Source: Persicimonas caeni (GTDB lineage Bacteria > Myxococcota_A > Bradymonadia > Bradymonadales > Bradymonadaceae). From it: 64,000 nucleotides of DNA. The notes beneath the pieces were generated by a model. It saw only the letters and a list, made by a program, of their open reading frames with translations, searched no databases and had not been told where the DNA came from. The DNA is taken from positions 5,855,074-5,919,073 of the forward strand of contig NZ_CP041186.1 in the NCBI RefSeq assembly GCF_006517175.1. Reading direction: 5' to 3'. Position numbers and translations under genes: made by a program. Shown here in pieces: positions 18,889-27,729 of the stretch (position 1 is its first letter; every line of letters starts with the position of its first letter).

Positions 18889-20595
18889 TCAGAATAGATA
18901 CTGAACCCGCGCGCCTAGTTCTTGGTACCCGTTCCACTCTTCGAATTGGTCGACGCTGCTCAGCCGCGAGTTGGTGTCGTAGGTCAGACGCACGTCGAGC
19001 ACGTCGACCGGCGTGGGCACGTCGAGCCACAGCTGCAGCCGGGCCAGGTGGTCGTCCAGGTCGAGGATGTCGGTGACCTGCTCCTGGCGTCGGTCGCGCC
19101 CCGTGATGCCCCAGTAGCGTCCCCACTGGAACTCCCCGCCGAGACCCAGTCGGCCCCAATAAAACTGCAGCCGTGGCCGAATCGTCGCACCGTAGCCGAA
19201 GTAGTACCCTTTGTTCGACAGATCCGAGCGCAAGCCCTCGGTGCCGAAGCGGGCGGCGAACTCGGGGAAGGCTTGCGACCGAATGGCGACGAAGTCCCCG
19301 TAGCCGGCCAGCTCGAAGCGCGCCTCGAGGTCACCTGCGAACATCGTAAAGTCGAGCGCCGGGCCCAAAATATGGACCAGTCCGCGTTGGTCTTCGAGCA
19401 GCGGGGCGTCGAAGTTTTCGACCTGATAGGCCGTCGCGCCGCCGATCGCGAGGCTGTAGCCGCGGCGCTCTCCCTCTTCGACTTGGATGTCCTGCTTGTA
19501 GAACCCGAACAGGATGGCTTGGGCGAAGAGGGCCATCTCGGTCACGCCGTCGTCGCCCACGCTCATCTCGAGGTCGAGGCGTGTGAAGTTGCCCTCGCCA
19601 AAGTAGTGGTCGAATTGACCGGGCCGTCGGTAGCCCGGCATGGCCACAAGCTCGGTCGAGAGGCCGAAATTGGCGTCGACGTTGCCGGACACCGTCGGAG
19701 ACTCGCCGCGCGAGACGGCGCCGGCGAAGAGGCGAAAGTCGGGCCAGTACACCCGCTCGTTGGGCGTGGGGATCAACTCGCCGTCTTTGCGATCGTAGTA
19801 GTTGTGCACCCAGCGTGGTGCACCGAAGATTCCGGTCAAGATGCGCTGGTCGAGCTCGCCGGCCGAGTAGGGGCTGTTGAAGTACTCGCCCAGGTGATAG
19901 CCCACCTCGCCCAGCGCCATGCCGGCGACCGATGTGGTGATCTGGTCGTTGATGCTCACCTGCTCGGGCAGCTCGAGCACGTACTCCCACAGCGTCGAGC
20001 TCATCAGCCCGATCATATACGAGGGCGCCACTCCGAAGTCGTTGGTTCGCGCGAAGATGTAGTACCCCATGCCCGCCAACGGGTGCCACATCTGGTTGAA
20101 CAAAAACGTGTTGTCGTCGAAGCGAATCAGCTCGGTCGTCGAGAACTTGCGCTCGACGCCGTCGAGCGAGATCTCGAAGAACCAGTCCTGCTGGTTGAAG
20201 TCCTTCTGGGCGATGTACCAGACCCCGCCGAGGAGCAATTCGGTCATCACCTCGACGATCATGCGCCCGAAGTTGCGGTTGGGGTCACGGCCCAGAAAGA
20301 CGTCGTACTCGTCCTCGAAGTTGATCCAGCGCCCGTCCGTGCTCAGGTACATCTCGCCCTTGAGCGGCGGCTCGCGTTCGACCTCGAGCGTGGCCACCTG
20401 ACAGACGGGGAGGGTGATTTCGGTCAGCGTGGCGGCTCCGGCGGCGCTGATGGCGCGGCACTCGGTGAGTCGGTCACTTCCTTCGGGTGGGGTCGGCCAT
20501 TCGGACGGCGGGTTCGCTCCATACGCGCTCGGCGCCCAGAGCAGCGCCGTGAGCGCCAGACAAACCATTACGACATGATACAAACGATACTGCAT
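18889..20595 (-). CDS. DUF3943-type outer membrane-associated protein
   Basis: 568 aa with a cleavable signal peptide (MVCLALTALLWAPSAYGA). The central region (FNQMWHPLAGMGYYIFARTNDFG, GLMSSTLWEYVLELPEQVSINDQITTSVAGMALGE, YHLGEYFN) matches the DUF3943 pattern. The rest consists of alternating beta strands ending in an aromatic C-terminal residue (ARVQYLF), the usual signal of an outer-membrane beta-barrel. Function unknown. Transcribed independently of the mevalonate operon, which also reads leftward toward it and ends 67 bp upstream of its start. Confidence 0.75.
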   Translation of the reverse strand: MQYRLYHVVMVCLALTALLWAPSAYGANPPSEWPTPPEGSDRLTECRAISAAGAATLTEITLPVCQVATLEVEREPPLKGEMYLSTDGRWINFEDEYDVFLGRDPNRNFGRMIVEVMTELLLGGVWYIAQKDFNQQDWFFEISLDGVERKFSTTELIRFDDNTFLFNQMWHPLAGMGYYIFARTNDFGVAPSYMIGLMSSTLWEYVLELPEQVSINDQITTSVAGMALGEVGYHLGEYFNSPYSAGELDQRILTGIFGAPRWVHNYYDRKDGELIPTPNERVYWPDFRLFAGAVSRGESPTVSGNVDANFGLSTELVAMPGYRRPGQFDHYFGEGNFTRLDLEMSVGDDGVTEMALFAQAILFGFYKQDIQVEEGERRGYSLAIGGATAYQVENFDAPLLEDQRGLVHILGPALDFTMFAGDLEARFELAGYGDFVAIRSQAFPEFAARFGTEGLRSDLSNKGYYFGYGATIRPRLQFYWGRLGLGGEFQWGRYWGITGRDRRQEQVTDILDLDDHLARLQLWLDVPTPVDVLDVRLTYDTNSRLSSVDQFEEWNGYQELGARVQYLF

Positions 20596-20661
20596 AGCGG
20601 GGCCAATATGTGACCGATGGGGTCATCTTCAACCAAGAAGGCGTCGGAGTGGAGCAAGAGC

Positions 20662-21726
20662 CTACCGTCGGGGCTCGCGCCGAACGCCTTGGGCGCCCAA
20701 CTCCAACGGGATGTGGCGTACTCCGGGGGGAAGGTTCTGCAAGAAGGATTCCCACGCGGCATCGACGGGGCCGAAAGCCAGGGAAAAGTCGCCGCCGCCG
20801 GCTCCCGACGGCTTGACCGCGATGGATGCAGCTCGGGCGGGCTTGCGAAGCGCGCGGTGGGCGTCGATGACGATGGGCGCGCCGATTTGCTCTCCGAGTT
20901 TGGTGAGCGCTTCGTCGGCGGTGGCCGCGAGCTCGACAATCTCGGCCGTCCGCCCTCGGGCGAATGCTTCCAGCGCCTCCTCGGCGATGGCTGAAGTTCG
21001 GCACAGCGCGCGTTGCGTTGGGCTTGGCGCCTCTTGGAGGGCCTCTTCGCAGCAGCGCACGAAGCTCGTCGAGCGCGCAGGGCTTTCGAGCCAGAGCGCT
21101 TCGATGCGCAGGTCGTCGGGGAAGGAGAGGGCGCTCGAGACTTGGGCGTCGTCGGTGGTGACGTCGGCTGCGATGTCCTGGGGCACTTCGCACGCCGAGA
21201 ACGGCGCGACGGGCTCGACGAGGCGGTAGGCGATGACGCCGCCGAAGGTCGACGAGGCGATGTCTGCGCCGCTCCCGCGGCCGCCCTGCAGGCTCCGGTG
21301 CGCGCGGAAAGCGTGCTCGAAGATGGCGGCGCGAGTTTTCGGGGCAATCCTTTCGTCGATAGGTTCGTCGCTCGAATCGAGCATGCACGCGGCGGTCAAC
21401 GCGACGGTCGACGCAGCCGACGAGCCGAGTCCGAGCTTCTCGCCGGTCACATCGTCGAAGACGCTGCGCACGTCGGCGCTCAGCTGCGCCAACTGATATT
21501 GGCTGTGTCCGTGGGCGTCGAGTTCGGCGAGCACCTCACGCGGAAGCACGCCGGCGTCGTCCATCTGGGCGCCGACGACCTCGTAGCCGCTCGCTTCGGC
21601 TTGTCGATGGGCGAGCACGCGCCGGTCGGCGGCGGCCACGATGGACCAGCCGCCGGCGAGCACCCCGTACTCTCCGAACAAGAAGAGCTTTCCGGGCGCC
21701 GAAGTCGTCAAACTGCTCGAATGCAT
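20662..21726 (-). CDS. Phosphomevalonate kinase (GHMP family)
   Basis: 354 aa cytoplasmic kinase converting mevalonate 5-phosphate to the diphosphate. GHMP hallmarks: N-terminal SAPGKLFLFGEYGVLAGG, the phosphate loop GLGSSAAST (with TALTAAC), and C-terminal KPSGAGGGDFSLAFG. The combination with mevalonate kinase and diphosphomevalonate decarboxylase in one operon fixes the substrate better than sequence alone. The ATG at 21726 lies 4 bp after the mvaD stop, so it is the last gene of the four-gene operon. Confidence 0.85.
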   Translation of the reverse strand: MHSSSLTTSAPGKLFLFGEYGVLAGGWSIVAAADRRVLAHRQAEASGYEVVGAQMDDAGVLPREVLAELDAHGHSQYQLAQLSADVRSVFDDVTGEKLGLGSSAASTVALTAACMLDSSDEPIDERIAPKTRAAIFEHAFRAHRSLQGGRGSGADIASSTFGGVIAYRLVEPVAPFSACEVPQDIAADVTTDDAQVSSALSFPDDLRIEALWLESPARSTSFVRCCEEALQEAPSPTQRALCRTSAIAEEALEAFARGRTAEIVELAATADEALTKLGEQIGAPIVIDAHRALRKPARAASIAVKPSGAGGGDFSLAFGPVDAAWESFLQNLPPGVRHIPLELGAQGVRREPRR

Positions 21727-21730
21727 GGGC

Positions 21731-22720
21731 TCAGTCGGTCTCTTCGATGAGTCGTGCGCCTTCGCCGGGGTGGGTCACCAGCACGTCGCGCACGCCGTCG
21801 GTGTCGCGGAGCAGCAGCTCGCAATCGGTCTGGGACTCGGCGGGGCAGAAGACTTTGACCTGCGGGCCGGCGTCGATCGTAAAGAAGACCGGCAGGCCCT
21901 CTTTGCGCGCCTTGCGCACCCGGTGGATGAGGTCGACGGTGGTGCCGTTCCAGTAGATGATGCCCGGCTCGGCAGCCATCGCCGAGGCGTGCATGCGCAG
22001 GCAACTCGCCTCGGCGATACGCGCGAGCTCGTCGAAGTCGCGCTGCTCGATCGCCGCGCGTGCCCACTCGACGTCGAGCGAGACCGAGTCGACCCACTGG
22101 TCGTAATACGGCGAGGTCTGGTGCGTGCGCGTCATCCCCTCGGTCGAGCTGATATCCTTCTCGCCATGCGCGGTGACCGCGATGACGCAGCGAAGATCCC
22201 AGTGGTCGGCGCCGCAAATCGGCTCGGCGTAGGCGTCTTGGCCATCCTCACGGGTCCCTGCACGCATTTCGGCGAAGCCGCCGAAGATGCTACGCGCCGC
22301 GGAGCCCGAGCCACGCCGCGCGAGCGCCGAAAGCTCCGAGTCGGACAGGTCGAGTCCCGCCGCGTGCGTCGCCGCCACGGCGAGCGCGGCAAAACCCGAC
22401 GCCGACGAGGCGAGGCCTGCGCCCGTGGGAAAATCGTTGTGGGAGACGACGCGCGCGTGCTCTCGGATGCCGGCCCGGTTGCGCACCAGGTCGAGGAAAT
22501 GAGCGACGCGGTCGTATTTAGGCCCCTGATCGACGAGGTTGTCGTTCAACTCGACTACGTCGGCGTCGATGCCCCCGTCGAAGCTCACTGTCGTGCGCGT
22601 CTCGAGCCCGCCCAGGGTCAACGACACGCTGCCGGCTGCGGGCAGGTTGTACTCGATATTTCGCTTTCCCCAGTACTTGACCAGGGCAATATTCGGATGC
22701 GCAATCGCCGTCGCTTTCAT
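21731..22720 (-). CDS. mvaD: Diphosphomevalonate decarboxylase
   Basis: 329 aa. ATP-dependent decarboxylation of mevalonate 5-diphosphate to isopentenyl diphosphate. It begins MKATAIAHPNIALVKYWGKR with the family-invariant NIALVKYWGK, followed by LPAAGSVSLTL and the loop NDFPTGAGLASSASGFAAL. FFTIDAGPQVKV carries the catalytic Asp region. Third gene of the operon. The 120-bp gap from mevalonate kinase holds a GC hairpin. Confidence 0.93.
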   Translation of the reverse strand: MKATAIAHPNIALVKYWGKRNIEYNLPAAGSVSLTLGGLETRTTVSFDGGIDADVVELNDNLVDQGPKYDRVAHFLDLVRNRAGIREHARVVSHNDFPTGAGLASSASGFAALAVAATHAAGLDLSDSELSALARRGSGSAARSIFGGFAEMRAGTREDGQDAYAEPICGADHWDLRCVIAVTAHGEKDISSTEGMTRTHQTSPYYDQWVDSVSLDVEWARAAIEQRDFDELARIAEASCLRMHASAMAAEPGIIYWNGTTVDLIHRVRKARKEGLPVFFTIDAGPQVKVFCPAESQTDCELLLRDTDGVRDVLVTHPGEGARLIEETD

Positions 22721-22751
22721 ATGCCTACCAATCTCAATGGTGCTAGGGGCT

Positions 22752-22780
22752 CCTCCCCGCGGCGTCCAGCCGGGGGGAGG
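22752..22780. other. GC-rich hairpin inside the mevalonate operon
   Basis: CCTCCCC (22752-22758) pairs with GGGGAGG (22774-22780) in the only sizeable gap (120 bp) of the operon. There is no T-run on the minus strand, so processing, mRNA stability or partial attenuation is more likely than full termination. The sequence resembles the palindromes at gene ends elsewhere in this window. Confidence 0.5.
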
Positions 22781-22840
22781 TGTCGCGCGTTCGAGCGCGA
22801 CGGAGGGGCCGCGTCAACAATCAAGGGACTCCAACCCTCA

Positions 22841-23776
22841 TCACCCACCAATCGTTACTTCAAAACCTTCCCAACCCGCTTTTTTCCACGCCGCGAGTAC
22901 TTCGTCGGCGCCGTCGGGGGTGAGCGCGAACACGCATCCGCCGCCGCCGGCGCCGGTGAGCTTGGCGCCCAAGGCGCCCGCCTGGCGGGCGGTGTGGCAG
23001 GCCGCGTCGATGGCGGCGGTGCTCACGCCCAGCGCGCACAGCGCGCCGTGGTTGATCTCCATCAACTCGCCCACCCGCGACCAGTCGCCTTCGCGCAGGG
23101 CCTCGGTGGCCGTGCGCGCGGTGTCGCCGACGAGCATGTTCAGGTAGTCGACCAGTTGGCCTTCGCGCCTCTTGCGCGCGGCGACCTTGCCGACCATCTC
23201 GGCGGTCGAGGCGGCGGGGCCGGCCTGACATACCGCCAGCGTCAAGGGCGGCGCCTCGACGGGCGCGGCCTCGATGCGCTCGCCGCGCGAAAAGAAGATC
23301 AAGCCGCCTTCGGTGGCCGCCAACTGGTCTATCCCCGACGGATTTCCGTGGAAGACCTCTTCGCTGGCGCGAACGGCGTCGTCGACGCGATCGGGCTCGC
23401 CAAAAAGCTCGCCCACAGCGCGCGCGGTGGCGACCGCCATGGCCGCCGAGCTTCCCAGGCCGACGCCCACCGGCACCTCGAGGGTGACGTCGAGATCGAC
23501 CGGCGCACGGGCGTCGAATTGTTGCAAGATGGCGTGAAATGAGGCGGCGAGGGGTTCGCCGTTGGGGTCCGAGACGACGCGGTCGGCCATGACCTCGTCG
23601 TCGGCGCTTCGCAACGTGATCGTGCTCGTGTCGGCGCCGGCTGTGCGTGCGACCGAGCGGGCGCCGCGCGGCAGACCGGCCACCACGGCGGGTTTGCCGT
23701 AGACCACGGCGTGCTCGCCGAAGAGGATCAGCTTGGCACGACCGCTGCCGCGCGCCTCGGACACGGAGTTCGACAT
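22841..23776 (-). CDS. mvk: Mevalonate kinase
   Basis: 311 aa GHMP kinase phosphorylating mevalonate at the 5-hydroxyl. Motifs: GRAKLILFGEHAVVYGKPAV at the N-terminus, PVGVGLGSSAAMAVATARAV (phosphate loop), GNPSGIDQLAATEGG, and KLTGAGGGGCVFAL at the C-terminus. The GEHAVVYG form is diagnostic of mevalonate kinase within the GHMP family. Start at 23776, 4 bp after the stop of the macro-domain gene. With the two genes downstream it makes IPP from mevalonate; HMG-CoA synthase and reductase are not in this window. Confidence 0.92.
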   Translation of the reverse strand: MSNSVSEARGSGRAKLILFGEHAVVYGKPAVVAGLPRGARSVARTAGADTSTITLRSADDEVMADRVVSDPNGEPLAASFHAILQQFDARAPVDLDVTLEVPVGVGLGSSAAMAVATARAVGELFGEPDRVDDAVRASEEVFHGNPSGIDQLAATEGGLIFFSRGERIEAAPVEAPPLTLAVCQAGPAASTAEMVGKVAARKRREGQLVDYLNMLVGDTARTATEALREGDWSRVGELMEINHGALCALGVSTAAIDAACHTARQAGALGAKLTGAGGGGCVFALTPDGADEVLAAWKKAGWEGFEVTIGG

Positions 23777-23780
23777 AGGC

Positions 23781-24374
23781 TTACAGCATTCCCGGGACGA
23801 TGCCGCCGGGGCGGATGTCGACGTGGATCTCGTCGTCCAGCTCGTCGAGGCGCTCTTCGAGGAAATCGCAGGTGCGCTCGAAGTCGTCCTGGTCGGAGAT
23901 GCACAGCAGCACGTGCTGCAGGTGCTCGGAGCGCGGCAACTCTTCGTTGGTGATGCGCCAGAACAGGTCGAGGAAGTCGTCGATCGGAAAGCCGGCCGTC
24001 TCGGTGCCCAGCGGCGGAAAGGCCAGGCTGTCGAGCTCGATGTCCTCGGCCAGGTCGTAGGCGTTGAGGATGCAATTCGAGATCAGGCGCTTGTTGATGC
24101 GCTTGGCGCCCAGAATCGACACGTGAATCAGCGTCTTGACCGGCAACTGACCGGCCTCGGTGTCGATCGCCTGACCCGGCTCGAGCCGGTTGTTGCGCAG
24201 TCGGCTGCGCCGCATGTGCAGCGTCTGCTGGATGAACGGCCCGGCGCGCCGCGAGATCTGTTGGCTCACCCCGCGGTTGAGAATCATGCCGGTATTCGAC
24301 GGATTGACGATTCCGCCGCCTTGCAGCGGTAGCAGGGTGATGTCGCCCTGAGTAATGGTCAGTGTCTTGGCCAT
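23781..24374 (-). CDS. Macro domain protein heading the mevalonate operon
   Basis: 197 aa. The N-terminal strand-loop TITQGDITLLPLQGGGIVNPSNTGM matches the ADP-ribose-binding start of macro domains (GDIT...VNPSN). The second ligand loop is visible as SLAFPPLGTETAGFPIDDF. Likely binds or hydrolyses ADP-ribose derivatives such as O-acetyl-ADP-ribose. It is the promoter-proximal gene, with its stop 4 bp from mvk. Why a macro domain sits in an isoprenoid operon is unknown. The extra C-terminal Asp/Glu-rich helix (FLEERLDELDDE) is not core macro fold. Confidence 0.85.
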   Translation of the reverse strand: MAKTLTITQGDITLLPLQGGGIVNPSNTGMILNRGVSQQISRRAGPFIQQTLHMRRSRLRNNRLEPGQAIDTEAGQLPVKTLIHVSILGAKRINKRLISNCILNAYDLAEDIELDSLAFPPLGTETAGFPIDDFLDLFWRITNEELPRSEHLQHVLLCISDQDDFERTCDFLEERLDELDDEIHVDIRPGGIVPGML

Positions 24375-24441
24375 GAATGGCTCTCCGTAAGTGTAAAGAT
24401 GACCTAACGGTGGGGTTTATAGGTGAAACCCGTAGATAGTG

Positions 24442-25035
24442 CTAGTCAAACTCCACCTCGAGCTCCAGCGCGTCGGCCAGCCGACGTTCGTACTCGTCGC
24501 GCGTGATCTCGACGGCGCCGAATTGCTCGAGGTGCTCGTTGACGAACTGGATGTCGAGCAGCGTAAAGCCGCGCTCGGCGAGGCGCTCGACCAGGTGGAC
24601 CAGGCAAATCTTGGAGGCGTCGGTCTCCCGAAAGAACATCGACTCGCCGGCAAAGAGCCCGCCGACGCTCACCCCGTAGAGCCCGCCGACGAGTCGGTCG
24701 TCGAGCCACGCCTCCACCGAGTGCGCAAAGCCGAGTTCGTGCAGCTCGCTATACGCCTCGATGAGGCCTTCCGAGATCCAGGTCGACTTCTGAATTTTAC
24801 GCGGCGCCGCACACTCCTCCATGACCCGCCGAAACGCGGTGTTGTAGCGAATCTCGTACGGCTCTTGGCGCACCGTCTGCGCCAGTCGACTCGGGCAGTG
24901 AAAATCCTCGATGGGCAAGATGCCGCGCGGGTCGGGGGCGTACCAGTAAATGGCGCCGTCCTCCTCCGGGTGAGCCATCGGGAAGATGCCCTGCATGTAG
25001 GCGGAAAGCAGGATGTGTGGGTTGGGTTTCTTCAT
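24442..25035 (-). CDS. aat: Leucyl/phenylalanyl-tRNA-protein transferase
   Basis: 197 aa. Transfers Leu or Phe from aminoacyl-tRNA to proteins with N-terminal Arg or Lys, creating N-degrons read by ClpS. Family motifs: LLSAYMQGIFPMAH, YWYAPDPRGILPIEDFH, GGLYGVSVGGLFAGESMFF, ASKICLVHLVERLAERGFTLLDIQ. The start at 25035 (MKKPNPHILL) gives the normal family N-terminus; the frame continues upstream into repetitive DNA, which is unlikely to be coding. clpS and clpA lie 4-6 kb away, completing the pathway. Confidence 0.93.
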   Translation of the reverse strand: MKKPNPHILLSAYMQGIFPMAHPEEDGAIYWYAPDPRGILPIEDFHCPSRLAQTVRQEPYEIRYNTAFRRVMEECAAPRKIQKSTWISEGLIEAYSELHELGFAHSVEAWLDDRLVGGLYGVSVGGLFAGESMFFRETDASKICLVHLVERLAERGFTLLDIQFVNEHLEQFGAVEITRDEYERRLADALELEVEFD

Positions 25036-25069
25036 GCTTTCGTAACGGGTTCGAAGGGGCAACAATTTC

Positions 25070-25330
25070 CTCGCCGCCCTCAGCAAGAAGGTAGGCACAG
25101 AGATGCAACATCATCCTCTCCACCCGTAGCAAGAACGTAGGCGCAGAGACGCAACATCTTCCTCTCCACCCGTAGCGAAGCGGAGGGAGGGAGAGGACCG
25201 AGGAGAGGCATCCCTTTCCACCCGTAGCGAAGCGAAGGGAAGGAGAGGGACCGAGGGAGAGGCCTTCTTGCCGACGCGTACTGTCCTCCTCCTGAATCCT
25301 CCTCCACTTCGCTTCGCTACGTGGAAGAGG
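25070..25330. repeat. Imperfect tandem repeat of about 50 bp upstream of aat
   Basis: Four degenerate units share the block CCACCCGTAGC followed by GAAG or AAGA. Two copies read AAGAACGTAGGCGCAGAGACGCAACAT-like (from about 25085 and 25131) and two read GAAGCGAAGGGAAGGAGAGG-like (from about 25170 and 25220). An inverted CTTCGCTTCGCTACG is at about 25310. No gene is supported. The GTAGCGAAGCGAAGG core recurs inside the element near 56531. Confidence 0.75.
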
Positions 25331-25345
25331 CCACCCCTCCTCGGT

Positions 25346-25378
25346 CCTCCCCGCTTCTGAAACTGCAAAGCGGGGAGG
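25346..25378 (-). terminator. Stem-loop after fumC
   Basis: CCTCCCCGCTT (25346-25356) pairs perfectly with AAGCGGGGAGG (25368-25378), loop 11 nt, 5 bp after the fumC stop. There is no U-run, so it may stabilise the 3' end or terminate poorly. Confidence 0.55.
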
Positions 25379-25383
25379 ATGCT

Positions 25384-26778
25384 TCACTCCTCACCCGGCG
25401 TAACCATCTTCGCCGGATCGACCACCTCGTCGAACTCCTCGGGGCTCATGTAGCCGAGCTCGTCGATGGCCTGGCGCAGCGACTTGTCCTCTTTGAACGC
25501 CTTTTTGGCGACCTTGGCAGCCTTGTCGTAGCCGATGTGGTTGTTCAGCGCGGTCACCAGCATCAGCGAGCGCTCGAGGTAGTCCTCGATCTTCTCGCGG
25601 TTGGGGGCCAGGCCCACGATGCAGTTGTCGGTGAACGAGTTGCACGCGTCGGTCAACAGACGCGCCGACTCGAGCACGTTGTGGGCGAGCATCGGCTTGT
25701 AGACGTTGAGCTCGAAGTTGCCGCCGGCGGCTGCGAAGGTGACCGCGGCGTTGTTGCCGAAGACCTGCGCGCACACCATGACCATCGCCTCGCCCTGGGT
25801 CGGGTTGACCTTGCCGGGCATGATCGACGAGCCGGGCTCGTTGGCCGGGATGGTGATCTCGCCGATGCCGCAGCGCGGCCCGCTCGACATCCAGCGCACG
25901 TCGTTGGCGATCTTGTTGAGCGCGGTCGCCAGGGTGTTGAGCGCGCCGTGGGCCTCGGCCAGGCCCTCTTTGCCCGCCAGGATGGCGAACTTGTTGGGCG
26001 CCGGGGCGAACGGGTAGCCGGTCTTCTGACCGAGCGCCTCGCAGACCTTCTCGTCGAAGCCGATCTTGGTGTTCAGGCCGGTGCCGACGGCGGTGCCGCC
26101 GATGGGCACTTCGTACAACAGGTGCAGCGCGTCGCTGACGGCGCGCAGCGAGTTGTCCAGCTGGGCCGCCCAGCCCGACAGCTCCTGGCCGAGCGTGATC
26201 GGGGTGGCGTCCATCAGGTGGGTGCGCCCGGTCTTGATGATGTCGTTGAACGCTTCGGCCTTGTCGTTGATGGCGTCGCGAAGCTTCTCGACGGCCGGGA
26301 TGAGCTCCGAGTGGAAGTAGTCCACCGCGGCCACGTGCGTGGCGGTCGGGAAGCTGTCGTTGGTCGACTGGCTCTTGTTGACGTCGTCGTTCGGGTGGAC
26401 CGGCTCTTTGGTTCCGATCTGGCCGCCGGCCATCTCGATGGCGCGGTTCGCGATGACCTCGTTGGTGTTCATGTTGGTCTGCGTGCCGCTACCCGTCTGC
26501 CAGACCACCAGCGGGAACTGGTCGTCGAGCTTGCCCTCGATGACCTCCTGAGCAGCGTTCTGGATGAGATCTTTCTTCTCGTCGGGCAGGTCGCCGAGTT
26601 CGCAGTTCGCCTGCGCGCAGGCCCACTTGACCAGGCCGAGCGCCTTGATCATCGGGCGCGGCATCGTGTGGCCGCCGATCTTGAAGTTTTGGAGCGAGCG
26701 CTGCGTCTGCGCGCCCCAGTACTTGTCCTCGGGCACTTCCACCGGTCCCATGCTGTCGTGTTCGGTGCGCGTTGCCAT
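25384..26778 (-). CDS. fumC: Class II fumarate hydratase
   Basis: 464 aa homotetrameric, iron-independent fumarase interconverting fumarate and malate in the TCA cycle, working after the succinate dehydrogenase encoded at 10.4-14 kb. Motifs: [15 protein letters not shown] at the N-terminus, [37 protein letters not shown] and the superfamily signature [13 protein letters not shown]. The ATG at 26778 follows GAGGAA; upstream in-frame sequence is low-complexity and unlike fumarase. Single gene. Confidence 0.96.
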   Translation of the reverse strand: MATRTEHDSMGPVEVPEDKYWGAQTQRSLQNFKIGGHTMPRPMIKALGLVKWACAQANCELGDLPDEKKDLIQNAAQEVIEGKLDDQFPLVVWQTGSGTQTNMNTNEVIANRAIEMAGGQIGTKEPVHPNDDVNKSQSTNDSFPTATHVAAVDYFHSELIPAVEKLRDAINDKAEAFNDIIKTGRTHLMDATPITLGQELSGWAAQLDNSLRAVSDALHLLYEVPIGGTAVGTGLNTKIGFDEKVCEALGQKTGYPFAPAPNKFAILAGKEGLAEAHGALNTLATALNKIANDVRWMSSGPRCGIGEITIPANEPGSSIMPGKVNPTQGEAMVMVCAQVFGNNAAVTFAAAGGNFELNVYKPMLAHNVLESARLLTDACNSFTDNCIVGLAPNREKIEDYLERSLMLVTALNNHIGYDKAAKVAKKAFKEDKSLRQAIDELGYMSPEEFDEVVDPAKMVTPGEE

Positions 26779-27051
26779 CTGTTCCTCGTCGGTTCGGGTT
26801 ATGAGTCGATTCGGATGAGCGTTAGGTCCTCGTAGCGGGCACATTCCTAATGTCCAAGCTCCAACTTGGCAACCATATCCACCCCCGTAGCCTCGCGCGG
26901 GGGTGGCGGCGCGGAGGCGCCGGGGGGCAGCGCCACGGCGCCTGAATGACTCACAACCCTGCATCACTCACGACAAGGAACAATTGGCAGCCACCGAGAC
27001 ATTTATTACAAAGAAGTAGTCGCGCTGCTCTCCGACCTACGAGAACGCACT

Positions 27052-27591
27052 GTGAGCTCCAACGACTGGAATAACGCCAATCCCCCGCCAGACGCAGACG
27101 GATGGGTGGCGCCTTCCAAACGGCGCACCGACGAGCGTTCGCCGCGCCGCGCCGACTTCGCCGAGCCGCGTCCTCCCGACATCGATCTGGCTCCGCCCGA
27201 GAACTTCCCCCTGCAGCGCACCGGGCGCTCCGAGCAGCCCGTGGGCACCCGCGCCGAGACGGCCGAAAACGGCCAGGCGATGGCGATCTTCGCCCACCTG
27301 AGCATTCTGTTCGGCCTGCCCGTCTTTTTGGTGCCCCTGCTGCAGCGCAACAACGCCTTTGCGCTGCACCACGCCAAGGCCGCGGCCACCATCTACGGGC
27401 TCTTCTTGCTGTGCGCGCTCGCCTCGCTGATCACCTGCGGGCTGGGCGTGCCCCTGGCGCTCCTGTGCTACGTGCCCGCTGTCGTCGCCATCGTGCGCGC
27501 GGCGAACCTTCAGGAGGCCGGCCCCTGGGGCTTGGGCGACATGGGCGAGCGCATCTTCTCGGGCCTTGAGGTCAAACCGGACAACGACTAA
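27052..27591 (+). CDS. DUF4870-like small membrane protein with disordered N-terminus
   Basis: 179 aa. Residues 1-75 are Pro/Arg/Asp-rich and probably disordered. Residues about 76-165 contain two or three transmembrane helices (AMAIFAHLSILFGLPVFLVPLL, HHAKAAATIYGLFLLCALASLITCGLGVPLALLCYVPAVVAIV) with the arrangement seen in DUF4870/Tic20-like proteins. The start taken is GTG at 27052; there is no convincing ribosome site and an internal start is possible. Followed by two hairpins and then nth. Confidence 0.65.
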   Translation: MSSNDWNNANPPPDADGWVAPSKRRTDERSPRRADFAEPRPPDIDLAPPENFPLQRTGRSEQPVGTRAETAENGQAMAIFAHLSILFGLPVFLVPLLQRNNAFALHHAKAAATIYGLFLLCALASLITCGLGVPLALLCYVPAVVAIVRAANLQEAGPWGLGDMGERIFSGLEVKPDND

Positions 27592-27606
27592 TGCTGTACG
27601 CGGAGC

Positions 27607-27682
27607 GGGGGCTTGCCCCCAGCGGAGCACGGTCAACCCGCATAAACGCATCGCCCGTACAGCCCCGAGGCTCGCCTCGGGG
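27607..27682. repeat. Pair of perfect GC hairpins between the DUF4870-like gene and nth
   Basis: GGGGGC-TT-GCCCCC (27607-27620) and CCCCGAGGC-TC-GCCTCGGGG (27663-27682) lie in the 138-bp gap between two plus-strand genes. Neither has a T-run. Similar GC palindromes occur at other gene ends in the window, so these probably belong to the same class of intergenic repeats. Confidence 0.6.
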
Positions 27683-27729
27683 GATACGTGCCGATCCATC
27701 AAACGCGACCACACAAGCAGTCCCACCCC

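Noticed and set aside
18922-20613. 563-codon plus-strand open frame opposite the DUF3943 gene
   Set aside because: Mirror image of a real outer-membrane protein with signal peptide; the plus frame shows no membrane or domain signal.
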